Counted from the first letter of the stretch, positions 35,537-45,274 are shown. The stretch: 64,000 bases of DNA from Bradyrhizobium sp. WSM1417 (GCF_000515415.1 NZ_KI911783.1:3524392-3588391); one strand, 5' to 3'. Made by a program: numbers and translations. The notes: generated from the letters alone by a model not told the origin.

Positions 35537-38326
35537 ATGTCCCTCCAGACCATATCATCCGACACCGCCGACCAACGCCCCAACCGCCCCGAGGACATCC
35601 AGGCGCTGGAAGCGGACGTGCGGCTGCGTGACGATATCCGCCTGCTCGGGCGCATCCTCGGCGACACGGTGCGCGACCAGGAGGGGCCGGAATTGTTCGA
35701 CCTGGTCGAGCGCATCAGGCAGACCTCGATCCGATTCCACCGCGACGAGGACCGGCTCGCCCGCCGCGAGCTCGAGCAGATCCTCGACAGCATGTCGACC
35801 TCGGAGACAGTGCGGATCGTCCGCGCCTTCAGCTATTTCTCCCACCTCGCCAACATCGCCGAGGACCAGAACAACATCCGGCAGATGCGCGCCAACAAGG
35901 GCGGCGGCTCCGGCATGCTGGCCGAGACGCTCGCCCATGCGAGGGCTGCGGGTATCGGTGCCGATGCCCTGCGCAACTTCTTCAAGAGCGCGCTGGTCAG
36001 CCCGGTGCTGACCGCGCATCCGACGGAGGTGCGCCGCAAGAGCACCATGGACCGCGAGATGGAGGTCGCTAGCCTGCTCGATCGTCGCGAGCGCGTCGCG
36101 CTGACGGCGGAGGAGGCTGCCGCCAGCGACGAGCAGCTCCGCCGCGAGGTGCTGACGCTGTGGCAGACCAATCTGCTGCGCCGGACCAAGCTCACCGTGC
36201 TCGACGAGGTCGCCAACGGCCTGTCGTTCTACGATTACACGTTTCTCCGCGAGGTGCCGCGGCTGGTCAACGCGCTGGAGGACCGGCTGGAGGAGGGCGG
36301 CGAGCAAGCGGCTGGCGAGCTCGCCTCGTTCCTGCGCATGGGCAGCTGGATCGGCGGCGACCGCGACGGCAATCCCTTCGTCACCGCCGACGTGATGCGC
36401 GGCACGCTGCGGCTGCAGTCGAGCCGGGTGATGCAGTTCTATCTCAACGAGCTGCACGTGCTCGGCTCTGAGCTCTCGATCGCGGCGCATCTCGCCGACG
36501 TGTCCGAGGAGCTGCGCACGCTCGCGGAGCGCTCGCCCGATACCTCGCCGCACCGGAGCGGCGAGCCCTATCGCCTCGCGGTCTCCGGCATCTATGCGCG
36601 TCTCACCGCCACGGCCGAAATGCTCCAGGTCGAGATCACGCGCCGGCCCGTCGGCAAGGGCAAGCCTTACGAGAGCGTCAGGGAGCTGCAGGCCGATCTC
36701 GACGTGCTGCACCGCTCGCTGATCTCCAACAACGCCGGCGTCATCGCCCGCGGCCGGCTGCGGCTGCTGCGGCGTGCGGTGGACTGCTTTGGATTCCATC
36801 TGGCCCGGCTCGACATCCGGCAGAACTCGGCGGTGCACGAGCGCACCATTGCCGAGCTGATGGATGCCGCCAACCCCGGCATGTCCTATCTCGCGCTCGG
36901 CGAGGACGCCCGCATCTCCCTGCTCACCAACGAATTGCGCTCGACGCGTTCGCTGGTGTCGCCGTTCGTCAAGTACAGCGACGAGACCATGGGCGAGCTC
37001 AACGTCTTCCATGCGGCCGCCGAGGCGCATGCGAAGTTCGGCTCGGACGCCATTCCCCAATGCATCATCTCGATGTGCAAGAGCATGTCCGACATGCTCG
37101 AGGTCGCGGTGCTCTTGAAAGAGGTCGGCCTCGTCCATCCCTCCGGGCGCAGCGCCATCAACATCGTGCCGCTGTTCGAGACCATCGAGGATTTGCAGGC
37201 GTCCTCCACCATCATGGACCGCATGCTGTCGCTGCACGACTACCGCCGCCTGGTCGACAGCCGCGGCAGCGTGCAGGAGGTCATGCTGGGCTATTCCGAC
37301 TCGAACAAGGATGGCGGCTTCGTCACCTCGGGCTGGGAGCTCTACAAGGCCGAGATCGGCCTCGTCGACGTGTTCGAGCGCCACGGCGTGCGCCTGCGTC
37401 TGTTCCATGGCCGCGGCGGTTCGGTCGGCCGCGGCGGCGGACCGAGCTATGACGCCATCATCGCCCAGCCCGGCGGCGCGGTGAACGGCCAGATCCGCAT
37501 TACCGAGCAGGGCGAGATCATCTCGTCGAAATACTCCAACGCCGAAGTTGGCCGCAACAATCTGGAGATCCTGGCCGCCGCGACGCTGGAGGCGAGCCTG
37601 TTGCATCCGCGCCAGAGCGCGCCGCGCCGCGAATATCTGACCGCGATGGACGAGCTTTCAAGTCTCGCCTTCAAGGCCTACCGCGGCCTCGTCTACGAGA
37701 CCGACGGCTTCGTCGATTATTTCTGGGCGTCCACCGTCATCAACGAGATCGCGACGCTGAATATCGGCAGCCGTCCGGCCTCGCGCAAGAAGACCCGCGC
37801 GATCGAGGACCTTCGCGCGATCCCCTGGGTGTTCTCCTGGGCGCAATGCCGCCTGATGTTGCCCGGTTGGTACGGCTTTGGCAGCGCCGTCGAGCAATGG
37901 ATCGCGGAGCATCCCGACAAGGGCATGCCGTTCCTCAAGGAGCTCTACAAGGAATGGCCGTTCTTCCGCATGCTGCTGTCGAACATGGACATGGTGCTGG
38001 CGAAAAGCTCGATCGCGATCGCCTCGCGCTATGCCGAACTCGTGCCCGACGAAGCTCTGCGTGAAAAAATCTTCGGCCGCATCCGCCGCGAATGGCACTC
38101 CTGCATCGAGACGCTCTTGGACATCATGGCCCAGGACCGCCTGCTGCAGGGCAATCCGCTGCTGGAACGCTCGGTGCGCCACCGCTTCCCCTATCTCGAC
38201 CCGCTCAACCATGTGCAGGTCGAGCTGCTGAAAGAGCATCGCGCGCAGAACCCGGATGAGCAGGTGCTGCGCGGGATTCAGCTCACGATCAACGGGATCT
38301 CGGCGGGGCTGAGGAATACGGGTTGA
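35537..38326 (+). CDS. ppc: phosphoenolpyruvate carboxylase
   Basis: 929 residues, the usual length. Catalytic His161 in [12 protein letters not shown], the PEP-site [10 protein letters not shown], the [14 protein letters not shown] loop with Arg626, and a C-terminus ending GLRNTG are all present. It carboxylates PEP to oxaloacetate, replenishing the TCA cycle. AAGGGAG lies 6 nt before the ATG at 35537, which fixes the start; the frame opens at 35372 in repeat-like DNA. Convergent with the SMP-30 gene across a 32-bp near-perfect palindrome. Confidence 0.97.
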   Translation: MSLQTISSDTADQRPNRPEDIQALEADVRLRDDIRLLGRILGDTVRDQEGPELFDLVERIRQTSIRFHRDEDRLARRELEQILDSMSTSETVRIVRAFSYFSHLANIAEDQNNIRQMRANKGGGSGMLAETLAHARAAGIGADALRNFFKSALVSPVLTAHPTEVRRKSTMDREMEVASLLDRRERVALTAEEAAASDEQLRREVLTLWQTNLLRRTKLTVLDEVANGLSFYDYTFLREVPRLVNALEDRLEEGGEQAAGELASFLRMGSWIGGDRDGNPFVTADVMRGTLRLQSSRVMQFYLNELHVLGSELSIAAHLADVSEELRTLAERSPDTSPHRSGEPYRLAVSGIYARLTATAEMLQVEITRRPVGKGKPYESVRELQADLDVLHRSLISNNAGVIARGRLRLLRRAVDCFGFHLARLDIRQNSAVHERTIAELMDAANPGMSYLALGEDARISLLTNELRSTRSLVSPFVKYSDETMGELNVFHAAAEAHAKFGSDAIPQCIISMCKSMSDMLEVAVLLKEVGLVHPSGRSAINIVPLFETIEDLQASSTIMDRMLSLHDYRRLVDSRGSVQEVMLGYSDSNKDGGFVTSGWELYKAEIGLVDVFERHGVRLRLFHGRGGSVGRGGGPSYDAIIAQPGGAVNGQIRITEQGEIISSKYSNAEVGRNNLEILAAATLEASLLHPRQSAPRREYLTAMDELSSLAFKAYRGLVYETDGFVDYFWASTVINEIATLNIGSRPASRKKTRAIEDLRAIPWVFSWAQCRLMLPGWYGFGSAVEQWIAEHPDKGMPFLKELYKEWPFFRMLLSNMDMVLAKSSIAIASRYAELVPDEALREKIFGRIRREWHSCIETLLDIMAQDRLLQGNPLLERSVRHRFPYLDPLNHVQVELLKEHRAQNPDEQVLRGIQLTINGISAGLRNTG

Positions 38327-38329
38327 GAA

Positions 38330-38361
38330 GCGAATAGCGAACCGTACGGTTCGCTACTCGC
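38330..38361. terminator. long palindrome between convergent genes, probable bidirectional terminator
   Basis: The perfect core AGCGAACCGTACGGTTCGCT (38336-38355) extends to a 32-bp palindrome with one mismatched pair. It starts 4 nt after the ppc stop and ends 16 nt before the SMP-30 stop. No T run follows on either side, so termination may need Rho. Confidence 0.6.
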
Positions 38362-38376
38362 CACTCTATTAATCGC

Positions 38377-39540
38377 TCACGGCTTCATCGCGCCCTGTAC
38401 GCTGGTGTAGACGGCATAGAGCGATGTCGAGCCACAAATATAGAGCCTATTTCGCTGCTGACCGCCGAAGCACAAATTAGCGACGGTTTCCGGAATATGA
38501 ATCTTGCCCAGCAACTCGCCGGAGGGCGTGTAGCAGCGTACGCCGTCTTCGTTTGCGTCCCCCCAGCCCACCGAGCACCAGACGCGTCCTTCGGTGTCGC
38601 AGCGGACGCCATCGGTGATGCTCGGTTTTGGCATCTCTGCGAACACCTTGCTGTTCGAGACCTTGCCCCCGGCGACGTCGAGATCGAACACGCGGATATG
38701 GGATGGATTGTCCGGCCCGTCGGTGAAACCGGTGTCGCAGATGTAGAGCTTCTTCTCGTCCGGCGAAATAGCGAGTCCGTTCGGCTCGACAAAGTCGTCG
38801 ACAACGACCTTGACCTCTCCGGACTTCGGATCGACCCGGTAGACGTTCTTCTTCTCCTGCTCGGGCTCGGCCTTGATTCCTTCGTAGAAACCGCCGATGC
38901 CGTAGGCGGGATCGGTGAACCAGATTGCGCCATCGGCCGTCACGACCGCATCGTTGGGCGAGTTCAGTCGCTTGCCATTGAACTTGTCGGCGATGATGGT
39001 GATCGAGCCGTCGAGTTCGGTGCGCGTCACGCGCCGACCGCTGTGCTCGCACGTGATCAGGCGTCCTTCGCGATCAATCGTGTTGCCGTTCGAGTTCATC
39101 GAGGGCTGGCGATAGACACTGACGTGGCCGTCGTCCTCCGAGAAGCGCATGATGCGATTGTTCGGAATGTCGCTGAACAGCAGGTATCGCCCGGCCGCGA
39201 AATATACTGGCCCCTCGGCCCAGCGGAAGCCCGTTGCGACGCGCTCGACGGCCATGGTGCCGGCAAAGGCGGGAAAGCCGGGGGGCCCAAACGATGGCGG
39301 CCCCTTCTTGGCCGATTCCAAATGGGCGTCTGGGTAGCGGCTGCCTGGCAGCGGTCCCAACGGCAGCGGCGCGGTCGATCTTGTCGGTGCACCCGTCTGG
39401 CCCAAGGGCGTCACGGACGCCCCCAGGGCTGCAGTCATGGTGACGCCCGTCGCCGCGACTGCTGCCGCGCCCTTCAGCAGGGTGCGGCGCGCGAGAACAG
39501 GCTCATTGACGTCGGTAGAGATGGTCAGTGGGTTTGTCAT
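38377..39540 (-). CDS. Tat-exported SMP-30/gluconolactonase-family protein
   Basis: 387 residues. A twin-arginine signal, ARRTLLKGAAAVAATG near residues 17-32, sends it folded to the periplasm. The rest is a six-bladed beta-propeller of the SMP-30/lactonase type: RWAEGPVYFAAGRYLLFSD, CEHSGRRVTR, NSPNDAVVTADGAIWFTDP, PNGLAISPDEKKLYICDTG and DGVRCDTEGRVWCSV hold the calcium-binding Glu, Asn and Asp positions. It probably opens a sugar lactone. The start at 39540 is supported by GGGAGG; the frame runs 31 codons further without support. Confidence 0.9.
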   Translation of the reverse strand: MTNPLTISTDVNEPVLARRTLLKGAAAVAATGVTMTAALGASVTPLGQTGAPTRSTAPLPLGPLPGSRYPDAHLESAKKGPPSFGPPGFPAFAGTMAVERVATGFRWAEGPVYFAAGRYLLFSDIPNNRIMRFSEDDGHVSVYRQPSMNSNGNTIDREGRLITCEHSGRRVTRTELDGSITIIADKFNGKRLNSPNDAVVTADGAIWFTDPAYGIGGFYEGIKAEPEQEKKNVYRVDPKSGEVKVVVDDFVEPNGLAISPDEKKLYICDTGFTDGPDNPSHIRVFDLDVAGGKVSNSKVFAEMPKPSITDGVRCDTEGRVWCSVGWGDANEDGVRCYTPSGELLGKIHIPETVANLCFGGQQRNRLYICGSTSLYAVYTSVQGAMKP

Positions 39541-39652
39541 AGTCGCCTCCCATTTTGTTGTTTGGGAGAAAACTGTCCGCCTGCAATCGGGCGTAAAGCG
39601 GGCGATCCCCGGCTGGACAACCGGAGATCGCAATGCAGCAAAGTGGAATCGT

Positions 39653-40567
39653 TTACACGGGATCCCAGGGGAAGATGTCGGCGGAACGGTCGAGCTTGTA
39701 GAACGAGCCCTTCAGCGCCGGCATGCCGTGTTCCGCGATCGATTGCGGCGTCCAGCCTTCGCTGCGATGTACCGAGCGCAGCGGACGGTTCTGGCTGAAC
39801 AGGAACAGCTCGTTCATGCGTGCGCCAAAGATCTGCCCGGACACGTCCTTGGCGGCATCGGAGAGCAGATAGGCGCAGACCGGCGCGATCTTCTCCGGGC
39901 CCATCTGCTTGATCTTCTCGACCCGTGCCTTCTCGGCTTCGGTCTCGGTCGGGATAGTGCCGATCATGCGGGTCCAGGCGAACGGCGAGACGCAGTTGGA
40001 GCGAACGTTGAAGCGGCCCATGTCGAGCGCAATCGACTTCGACAGGCCGACGATGCCGAGCTTGGCGGCGGCGTAGTTGGCTTGCCCGAAATTGCCGATC
40101 AGGCCGGAGGTCGAGGTGAAGTGCACGAACGAGCCGCTCTCCTGCTCGCGGAAGATTCGCGCTGCGGCGTGGCTGACGTAGAACGAGCCCATCAAATGCA
40201 CCTTGATGACGGCCTCGAACGCTTCCACGCTCATCTTGTGGAAGATCATGTCGCGCAAAATGCCGGCATTGTTGACCACGCCGTCGAGCCGGCCGAAATG
40301 ATCGGTCGCGGTCTTCACGATCTTGCTGGCCGGGATCGCTTCGGCCACCGACTCGAAATTGGCGACGGCGGTGCCGCCGCGCTTCTTGATCTCCTCGACC
40401 ACTTCCTCGGCGGGTGTGGCGCTGGTGCCGGCGCCGTCAGCGGCGACGCCGGGATCGTTGACGACGACCTTGGCGCCTTCGCCGGCGCAAAGCAGCGCGA
40501 TCTCCCGCCCGATGCCGCGGCCTGCGCCGGTGACGATGATGACCTTGTCTTGCAGTGATTTCGTCAT
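39653..40567 (-). CDS. SDR-family hydroxyacyl-CoA dehydrogenase-like enzyme
   Basis: 304 residues. TGAGRGIGREIALL, VVNDPG (Asp after the second strand favours NAD), NNAGILRDMIF, catalytic Ser in FTSTSGLIG and YAAAK. A tail of about 55 residues past the normal SDR end (FSQNRPLRSVHRSEGWTPQS) resembles the dehydrogenase part of multifunctional enzyme 2 and of steroid/terpenoid beta-oxidation SDRs. It should oxidise a 3-hydroxyacyl-CoA. Its ribosome site lies in the last codons of the thiolase-fold gene 6 nt upstream, so the two are coupled. Confidence 0.87.
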   Translation of the reverse strand: MTKSLQDKVIIVTGAGRGIGREIALLCAGEGAKVVVNDPGVAADGAGTSATPAEEVVEEIKKRGGTAVANFESVAEAIPASKIVKTATDHFGRLDGVVNNAGILRDMIFHKMSVEAFEAVIKVHLMGSFYVSHAAARIFREQESGSFVHFTSTSGLIGNFGQANYAAAKLGIVGLSKSIALDMGRFNVRSNCVSPFAWTRMIGTIPTETEAEKARVEKIKQMGPEKIAPVCAYLLSDAAKDVSGQIFGARMNELFLFSQNRPLRSVHRSEGWTPQSIAEHGMPALKGSFYKLDRSADIFPWDPV

Positions 40568-40573
40568 GTGGGA

Positions 40574-41713
40574 TTACCTCTCGTTCGTAAACACGATCGT
40601 GCCCGACGCGGCGAACATGCCGCCGACGCCGTGGCACACCGAAATCTTCGCGTTGGCGACCTGTGCCGGCGCGATGCCGCGCATCTGCCGCACGCTCTCC
40701 TGGAGCGCGTACATGCCGTACATGCCCGAATGCATGTAGCTCAATCCGCCGCCATTGGTGTTGAGCGGAAGCTTGCCGCCCGGGCGCGTGTTGCCGTCGG
40801 CGATGAACTTGCCGGTCTCCTCATACGGCATGAAGCCGAGATCGCCGAGGCCGAACAGCGGCAGATGCGCAAAGGCGTCGTAGATCATGAGATGGTCGAC
40901 ATCCTTGTGGGCGATGCCGGCCTCCCTGAACGCCAGCGGTCCCGCGGTCTTGAACGCGCGCGAGGAGTTGAACGTCTCCATTTGGCTGACCATCGGCGTC
41001 TCCACGCTCTCGCCGGTGCCCATGATGTAGACGGGCTTGCGCGGAAAATCCTTGGCACGGTCCGCCGAGGTCAGGATCAGCGCGCCGCCGCCGTCGGTGA
41101 CGAGACAGCATTGCAGCAGGCGGAACGGATAGGCGATCATGCGCGAGTTGAGGACGTCTGCGACCGTGATCGGGTCCTTCATCATCGCGCGCGGATTCTT
41201 CGCCGCCCATTCCCGCTGCACCACCGCGACCGAGGCGAGTTGCTCGTGCGTGATGCCATAGGTCTTCATGAAGCGCAGCACGGGGATCGGGAACATGCTG
41301 GGCGGGCCGTAGACGCCGAACGGCGCCTCGAACTGGCCTTGCAGGCTGTCGGCGGGAATCGAGCGCGGCGCCTTGCCGATCATCGACTTGCCGCTCTCGG
41401 CATGGGTGATCAGCACGGTCTTGCACAGGCCGGCCTCGATCGCCGCGGCGGCATGGCGGACGTGCAGCATGAAGGAGCAGCCGCCGACCGAGGTGCCGTC
41501 CACCCAGGTCGGTTTGATGCCGAGATAGTGGCAGACCTGCTGCGGTGTCTCGACCGCGGTGGCGAAACCGTCGATGTCGGACAGCTTCAGCCCGGCATCG
41601 GCAATGGCATTGAGCGCCGCATCCGCATGAAGCTGGAGCTGCGAGACGTTGGGGATGACACCGAGCTCGGTGGTCTCGGCCGCGCCGACGACGGCAACCT
41701 GATTTCTGCGCAT
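40574..41713 (-). CDS. thiolase-fold protein, SCP2/Ltp2-like, candidate acyl-CoA retro-aldolase
   Basis: 379 residues, a thiolase fold of the lipid-transfer-protein type. At the nucleophile position the sequence is GTSVGGCSFMLHVRHAA: counting from the conserved helix, the thiolase cysteine is Gly and a Cys sits one place later. The GHP motif reads GGGLSYMHSGMYG. Such proteins, when paired with a DUF35 Zn-ribbon/OB partner as here (4 nt upstream), can be aldolases: steroid Ltp2 with its DUF35 partner splits a beta-hydroxyacyl-CoA. The SDR downstream would supply or use the substrate. Normal thiolase remains an alternative. Confidence 0.82.
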   Translation of the reverse strand: MRRNQVAVVGAAETTELGVIPNVSQLQLHADAALNAIADAGLKLSDIDGFATAVETPQQVCHYLGIKPTWVDGTSVGGCSFMLHVRHAAAAIEAGLCKTVLITHAESGKSMIGKAPRSIPADSLQGQFEAPFGVYGPPSMFPIPVLRFMKTYGITHEQLASVAVVQREWAAKNPRAMMKDPITVADVLNSRMIAYPFRLLQCCLVTDGGGALILTSADRAKDFPRKPVYIMGTGESVETPMVSQMETFNSSRAFKTAGPLAFREAGIAHKDVDHLMIYDAFAHLPLFGLGDLGFMPYEETGKFIADGNTRPGGKLPLNTNGGGLSYMHSGMYGMYALQESVRQMRGIAPAQVANAKISVCHGVGGMFAASGTIVFTNER

Positions 41714-41717
41714 GGGC

Positions 41718-42131
41718 TTACCCCTTCGCCGGACGGAATACGGGGAGGGTGATCTTGTCGTCGAGCGCCTCGAAGGCGACCTCGAGCTTCATGTCGAGCT
41801 CGAGCGCCTCCGGCGTCTGCGGGCAGTCGATGATGTTGCTCATCAGTCGCGGCCCCTCGTCGAGCTCGACTACCGCAATCGCGTAGGGCGGCGTGAAGCC
41901 GGGCGCGGCGGGACGGTGGTTGATCACGTAGCTGTAGAGAAAGCCCTTGCCGCTCGCCTTGAAGATGCTGACGTCGCGCGAGGCGCAGGACGGGCAGAAC
42001 GGGCGCGGCGGGAAATAGACATGCGCGCAGGCGTCGCAGCGCTGCAGGCGCAACTCGCCCGCCTTGGTGCCGTCCCAGAAATGCTGGGTCTCCGGCGTCG
42101 GTTTCGGTCGCGCGCGCTGCGGTTCGGCCAT
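41718..42131 (-). CDS. DUF35 Zn-ribbon/OB-fold acyl-CoA-binding partner
   Basis: 137 residues. The rubredoxin-like zinc ribbon is RCDACAHVYFPPRPFCPSC, two CxxC pairs, followed by an OB fold: GKGFLYSYVINHRPAAPGF, PYAIAVVELDEGPRLMSNI. These proteins bind the CoA part of the substrate and complete the active site of a thiolase-fold partner. The start at 42131 (MAEPQRARPKPTPETQHFW) is chosen, with GGGAGG upstream; the frame is open to 42197. It is the first gene of a tight three-gene operon reading leftward. Confidence 0.88.
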   Translation of the reverse strand: MAEPQRARPKPTPETQHFWDGTKAGELRLQRCDACAHVYFPPRPFCPSCASRDVSIFKASGKGFLYSYVINHRPAAPGFTPPYAIAVVELDEGPRLMSNIIDCPQTPEALELDMKLEVAFEALDDKITLPVFRPAKG

Positions 42132-42218
42132 CTCGGCAGGTCCTCCCAAGGCCAAGCTGAGCTCGGCTGTTGCGATCTTGATGCGACAATCGACCATGGC
42201 GCGTCAACGGTCCAGCAA

Positions 42219-42242
42219 TGCGCATGCATGCCATCATGCGCA
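42219..42242. promoter_or_regulatory. inverted repeat, candidate operator
   Basis: TGCGCAT (42219-42225) and ATGCGCA (42236-42242) with a 10-nt spacer, between the divergent DUF35 and amidase genes and just upstream of a possible amidase promoter. Confidence 0.4.
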
Positions 42243-42248
42243 CAATGC

Positions 42249-42276
42249 TTGTGTCGAAGTGAGGCAGCGCTATACA
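42249..42276 (+). promoter_or_regulatory. possible sigma-70 promoter for the amidase gene
   Basis: TTGTGT (42249-42254) and TATACA (42271-42276) with a 16-nt spacer, 29 nt before the amidase ATG. Confidence 0.4.
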
Positions 42277-42304
42277 TTGCGCGCAAATATTCCGTGAGAC
42301 AGAC

Positions 42305-43654
42305 ATGCCTGATTTTTCGACACTGACAAAGCTCGCCGAAGACCTCGAAAGCGGCCGCACCAGCTCCCGCAAGCTGGTCGAGACTTGCCTCGCCAAAATC
42401 GCCGATCCGGCCGGCGAGGGGCAGCGTGCCTTCATCCATGTCGACAAGGACGCCGCGCTCGCGGCGGCGGATGCGATGGACGGTTTGCGCAAGGTGAGGG
42501 CAGCGCCGTCGCGCTATGCCGGTATCCCGGTCTCGATCAAGGATCTCTTCGACATCAAGGGCCAGGTGACGCGCGCCGGCTCCCGCGCGCTCGACGATTC
42601 CTCGCCGGCCGAACAGGATGCCCCCACGGTGGCGCGGTTGCGCAAGGCCGGCTTCGTCGTGATCGGGCGCACCAACATGACCGAGTTCGCCTATTCCGGC
42701 ATCGGCATCAATCCGCATTACGGCACGCCAAAGGGCGCCTGGAACCGGGCCGCGGGCCACGTGCCCGGCGGCTCGTCCTCGGGCGCCGCGGTCTCCGTGC
42801 TCGACGGCATGGCGCATGGCGCGCTCGGTACCGACACTGGCGGCTCCTGCCGGATTCCGGCGGCCTATAACGGCATCGTCGGCTACAAGCCGACGCAGCG
42901 GCGCGTGCCGCTCGAGGGGGCCGTGCCGCTGTCGTTCTCGCTCGACAGCATCGGGCCGCTGGCACGATCGGTCAGTTGCTGTGCCATTCTCGATGCCGCG
43001 CTCGCCAACGAGACGATCGCCCCGCTGAAGCCGCGGCCTGTCAAGGGCATGCGGTTGGCGGTACCGACCACGATCGCGCTCGATGACCTCGACGCGGCTG
43101 TGGCCGGGACATTCGAGCGTGCGCTCAAGAGCCTTGCCGATCACGGTGCGATCATCGAGCGCATCGAGATGGCCGAATTCCACGACATCGGGCCAATGAA
43201 CGCCAAGGGCGGCTTTGCGGCGTCCGAAAGCTATGCCTGGCATCGCTATCTTCTCACGTCCAAGGGCGACGTCTATGATCCCAGAGTCTCCGTCCGCATC
43301 ATGCGTGGCGAGGCGCAGAGCGCGGCGGACTACATCGATCTTCTCCACGAGCGCCGCTCGCTGATCGCCCGCGTCAATGCGCGCATCGCGCCCTATGACG
43401 CGCTGGTGCTGCCGACCACCGCCAACACGCCGCCGAAAATTTCGGACCTTGCCGACGACAAGGCATTCACCAAGGAAAACCTGCGGGCGCTCCGTAACTG
43501 CACCCTGATCAACATGATCGACGGCTGCGCCATCTCGCTGCCTGCGCATCGCGAGGGCGAGATTCCGGTCGGCCTGATGCTGGCGGGCGCGGGCGGATCG
43601 GACCGCCGTATCTTCGAGCTTGCTGCCGGCATGGAGGCCGTACTTCGTGTTTGA
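42305..43654 (+). CDS. amidase (amidase-signature family)
   Basis: 449 residues. The Ser-cisSer-Lys triad is intact: Lys79 (VSIKDLFDIKG), Ser157 (PGGSSSGAAVSV) and nucleophile Ser181 (GTDTGGSCRIPAAYNG). It hydrolyses an amide. The specificity region is not diagnostic, though the length and motifs fit AtzF/glutamyl-amidase-like proteins of alphaproteobacteria. It overlaps the DUF2848 gene by 8 nt, so the two proteins probably act on the same compound. Divergent from the DUF35 operon. Confidence 0.9.
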   Translation: MPDFSTLTKLAEDLESGRTSSRKLVETCLAKIADPAGEGQRAFIHVDKDAALAAADAMDGLRKVRAAPSRYAGIPVSIKDLFDIKGQVTRAGSRALDDSSPAEQDAPTVARLRKAGFVVIGRTNMTEFAYSGIGINPHYGTPKGAWNRAAGHVPGGSSSGAAVSVLDGMAHGALGTDTGGSCRIPAAYNGIVGYKPTQRRVPLEGAVPLSFSLDSIGPLARSVSCCAILDAALANETIAPLKPRPVKGMRLAVPTTIALDDLDAAVAGTFERALKSLADHGAIIERIEMAEFHDIGPMNAKGGFAASESYAWHRYLLTSKGDVYDPRVSVRIMRGEAQSAADYIDLLHERRSLIARVNARIAPYDALVLPTTANTPPKISDLADDKAFTKENLRALRNCTLINMIDGCAISLPAHREGEIPVGLMLAGAGGSDRRIFELAAGMEAVLRV

Positions 43655-44333
43655 CCTGACTTTCACCGTTGACGCCCAGGACACCACCACGCCGCTGACG
43701 CTGGCGATCGACCAGATGGTTATCGCGGGCTGGACCGGCCGCGATCCGGTCGCGCGCGACAAGCACATTGCCGAGTTGCAGGAGATGGGTATCGCCCCGC
43801 CGGCCTCGACGCCGATCTACTATCGCGCCTCGGCACGACGGCTGACGATGGAAGACAGCATCGAATGCACTGGCGGCGATTCCAGCGGCGAGGTCGAGTT
43901 CGTGCTGATCGGCTGGCAGGGTCGCATTTTCGTCGGCTGCGGTTCCGACCACACCGACCGCAAGGTCGAGGCCTACAACGTCACGGTATCCAAGCAGATG
44001 TGCGACAAGCCGATCGCATCCACGCTGTGGGAGCTCGAGGACGTCATCGGCCACTGGGACCGGATGGTCCTGCGCTCCTGGGCCACGATCAAGGGCGAGC
44101 GCGTGCTCTATCAGGAGGGCACGCTCGATGCGATGCTGCCGGTCGCTGACTTGATCGCGCGTGGCTTCGAGGGAGGGAAATTCCCCGACGGCTGCGCCAT
44201 GTTCGGCGGTACGTTTGCGGCGAAGGGCGGTATCCGCCCCGCCGACCGTTTCGATTTCGAGCTGGAAGACCCGGTGCTGAAGCGCACGATCAAGCACGGC
44301 TATGACGTGCTGACGCTGCCCGTGAGGGGCTAA
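43647..44333 (+). CDS. DUF2848-family protein
   Basis: 228 residues, cytoplasmic. It opens FDLTFTVDAQDTTTPLTLAI and contains EVEFVLIGWQGRIFVGCGSD followed by HTDRKVEAYNVTVSKQMCDK, conserved in the DUF2848 family. That family has a fold thought related to fumarylacetoacetate hydrolases; catalytic function is unproven. The GTG at 43647, with GGAGG 9 nt upstream inside the amidase 3' end, is preferred to a TTG at 43620. Translational coupling to the amidase suggests a shared degradation step. Confidence 0.82.
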   Translation: MFDLTFTVDAQDTTTPLTLAIDQMVIAGWTGRDPVARDKHIAELQEMGIAPPASTPIYYRASARRLTMEDSIECTGGDSSGEVEFVLIGWQGRIFVGCGSDHTDRKVEAYNVTVSKQMCDKPIASTLWELEDVIGHWDRMVLRSWATIKGERVLYQEGTLDAMLPVADLIARGFEGGKFPDGCAMFGGTFAAKGGIRPADRFDFELEDPVLKRTIKHGYDVLTLPVRG

Positions 44334-44344
44334 GGTCTCTCCGC

Positions 44345-44461
44345 TGTCATTGCGAGCGGAACTCTCTCCGCCGTCATTGCGAGGAGCCCTTGCGACGAAG
44401 CAATCCAGACTGGTTCCGCGGAGGCCCCTGGATTGCTTCGCTCCGCTCGCAATGACGGGGA
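44345..44461. repeat. dispersed palindrome, family B copy 2
   Basis: GTCATTGCGAGCGGAAC and GTCATTGCGAGGAGCCC, two left ends in a row, then GAAGCAATCCAG and at the right CTGGATTGCTTCGCTCCGCT with CGCAATGACGG. It looks like one copy inserted in or fused to another. Confidence 0.8.
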
Positions 44462-44515
44462 GAGAGACGGAAATCGGGTGGTAGAGGACGGGGCGGTCTT
44501 GCGAAGGTCAGAGCC

Positions 44516-45262
44516 ATGACAGCAACAGCACGCAAATCGCCTCATAAGTCAGCCACGGACCCCGCCGCCCGCGTCGATGCCCTCGACTGGCTCCAGATCA
44601 CCGGCGAACTCGACACCCAGGGCTGCGCGCTCCTGAAGAGCCTGCTCACGCCGGATCAGTGCCGCGCCGTCGCCGCGCTCTATCCCGACGACGCCAACTT
44701 CCGCAGCCGCATCGTCATGGGCCGCCACGGCTTTGGCCGCGGCGAGTACAAATATTTTTCCTATCCGCTGCCCGATGTGATCGCACAGCTGCGCCCGGCG
44801 CTCTACGCGCACCTCCAGGGCATCGCCAATCGCTGGAACGAGGCGATGGGGATCGACATCCGCTATCCCGCCGAACACGCGGCGTTCCTGAAGCGGTGCC
44901 ACGAGGCAGGCCAAGCGCGACCGACGCCGCTGCTGCTGCAATACGAGGCCGGCGATTTCAACTGCTTGCATCAGGATCTCTATGGCGAGCACGTGTTCCC
45001 GCTCCAGGTTGCGATCCTCTTGTCCGAGCCCGGTCGCGATTTCACCGGCGGCGAATTCGTGCTGACCGAGCAGCGCCCGCGCATGCAGTCCCGCGCCGAA
45101 GTGGTTCCGCTCGCGCAGGGCGACGCGGTTGCTTTTGCCGTGCATCACCGCCCGGTGCAGGGGACACGCGGCACCTACCGCGTTAATCTGCGCCATGGCG
45201 TCAGCCGGATTCGCTCTGGCCAGCGCCACACGCTGGGTGTGATCTTTCACGATGCGAAATAG
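44516..45262 (+). CDS. 2-oxoglutarate/Fe(II) dioxygenase (COG3826-like)
   Basis: 248 residues with a double-stranded beta-helix. Iron ligands His152 and Asp154 are in CLHQDLYGEHVFPLQ; the jelly-roll strands contain GGEFVLTEQRPRMQS and GDAVAFAVHHRPV, then RVNLRHGVSRI with the distal His and a 2OG-binding Arg. Related to proteins annotated as prolyl 4-hydroxylase-like oxygenases that accompany DNA-alkylation repair genes. alkB follows after 12 nt, so the pair is an operon. The hydroxylation target is unknown; protein or modified base are both possible. Confidence 0.85.
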   Translation: MTATARKSPHKSATDPAARVDALDWLQITGELDTQGCALLKSLLTPDQCRAVAALYPDDANFRSRIVMGRHGFGRGEYKYFSYPLPDVIAQLRPALYAHLQGIANRWNEAMGIDIRYPAEHAAFLKRCHEAGQARPTPLLLQYEAGDFNCLHQDLYGEHVFPLQVAILLSEPGRDFTGGEFVLTEQRPRMQSRAEVVPLAQGDAVAFAVHHRPVQGTRGTYRVNLRHGVSRIRSGQRHTLGVIFHDAK

Positions 45263-45274
45263 ACGCTGCCGCTG

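Noticed and set aside
35555..37606. 683-codon minus-strand frame within ppc
   Set aside because: Exactly antisense to conserved PEP carboxylase motifs, with composition typical of a shadow frame.
41924..43768. 614-codon minus-strand frame across the amidase
   Set aside because: Antisense to an amidase with a complete catalytic triad; crosses an intergenic region with good promoter candidates.
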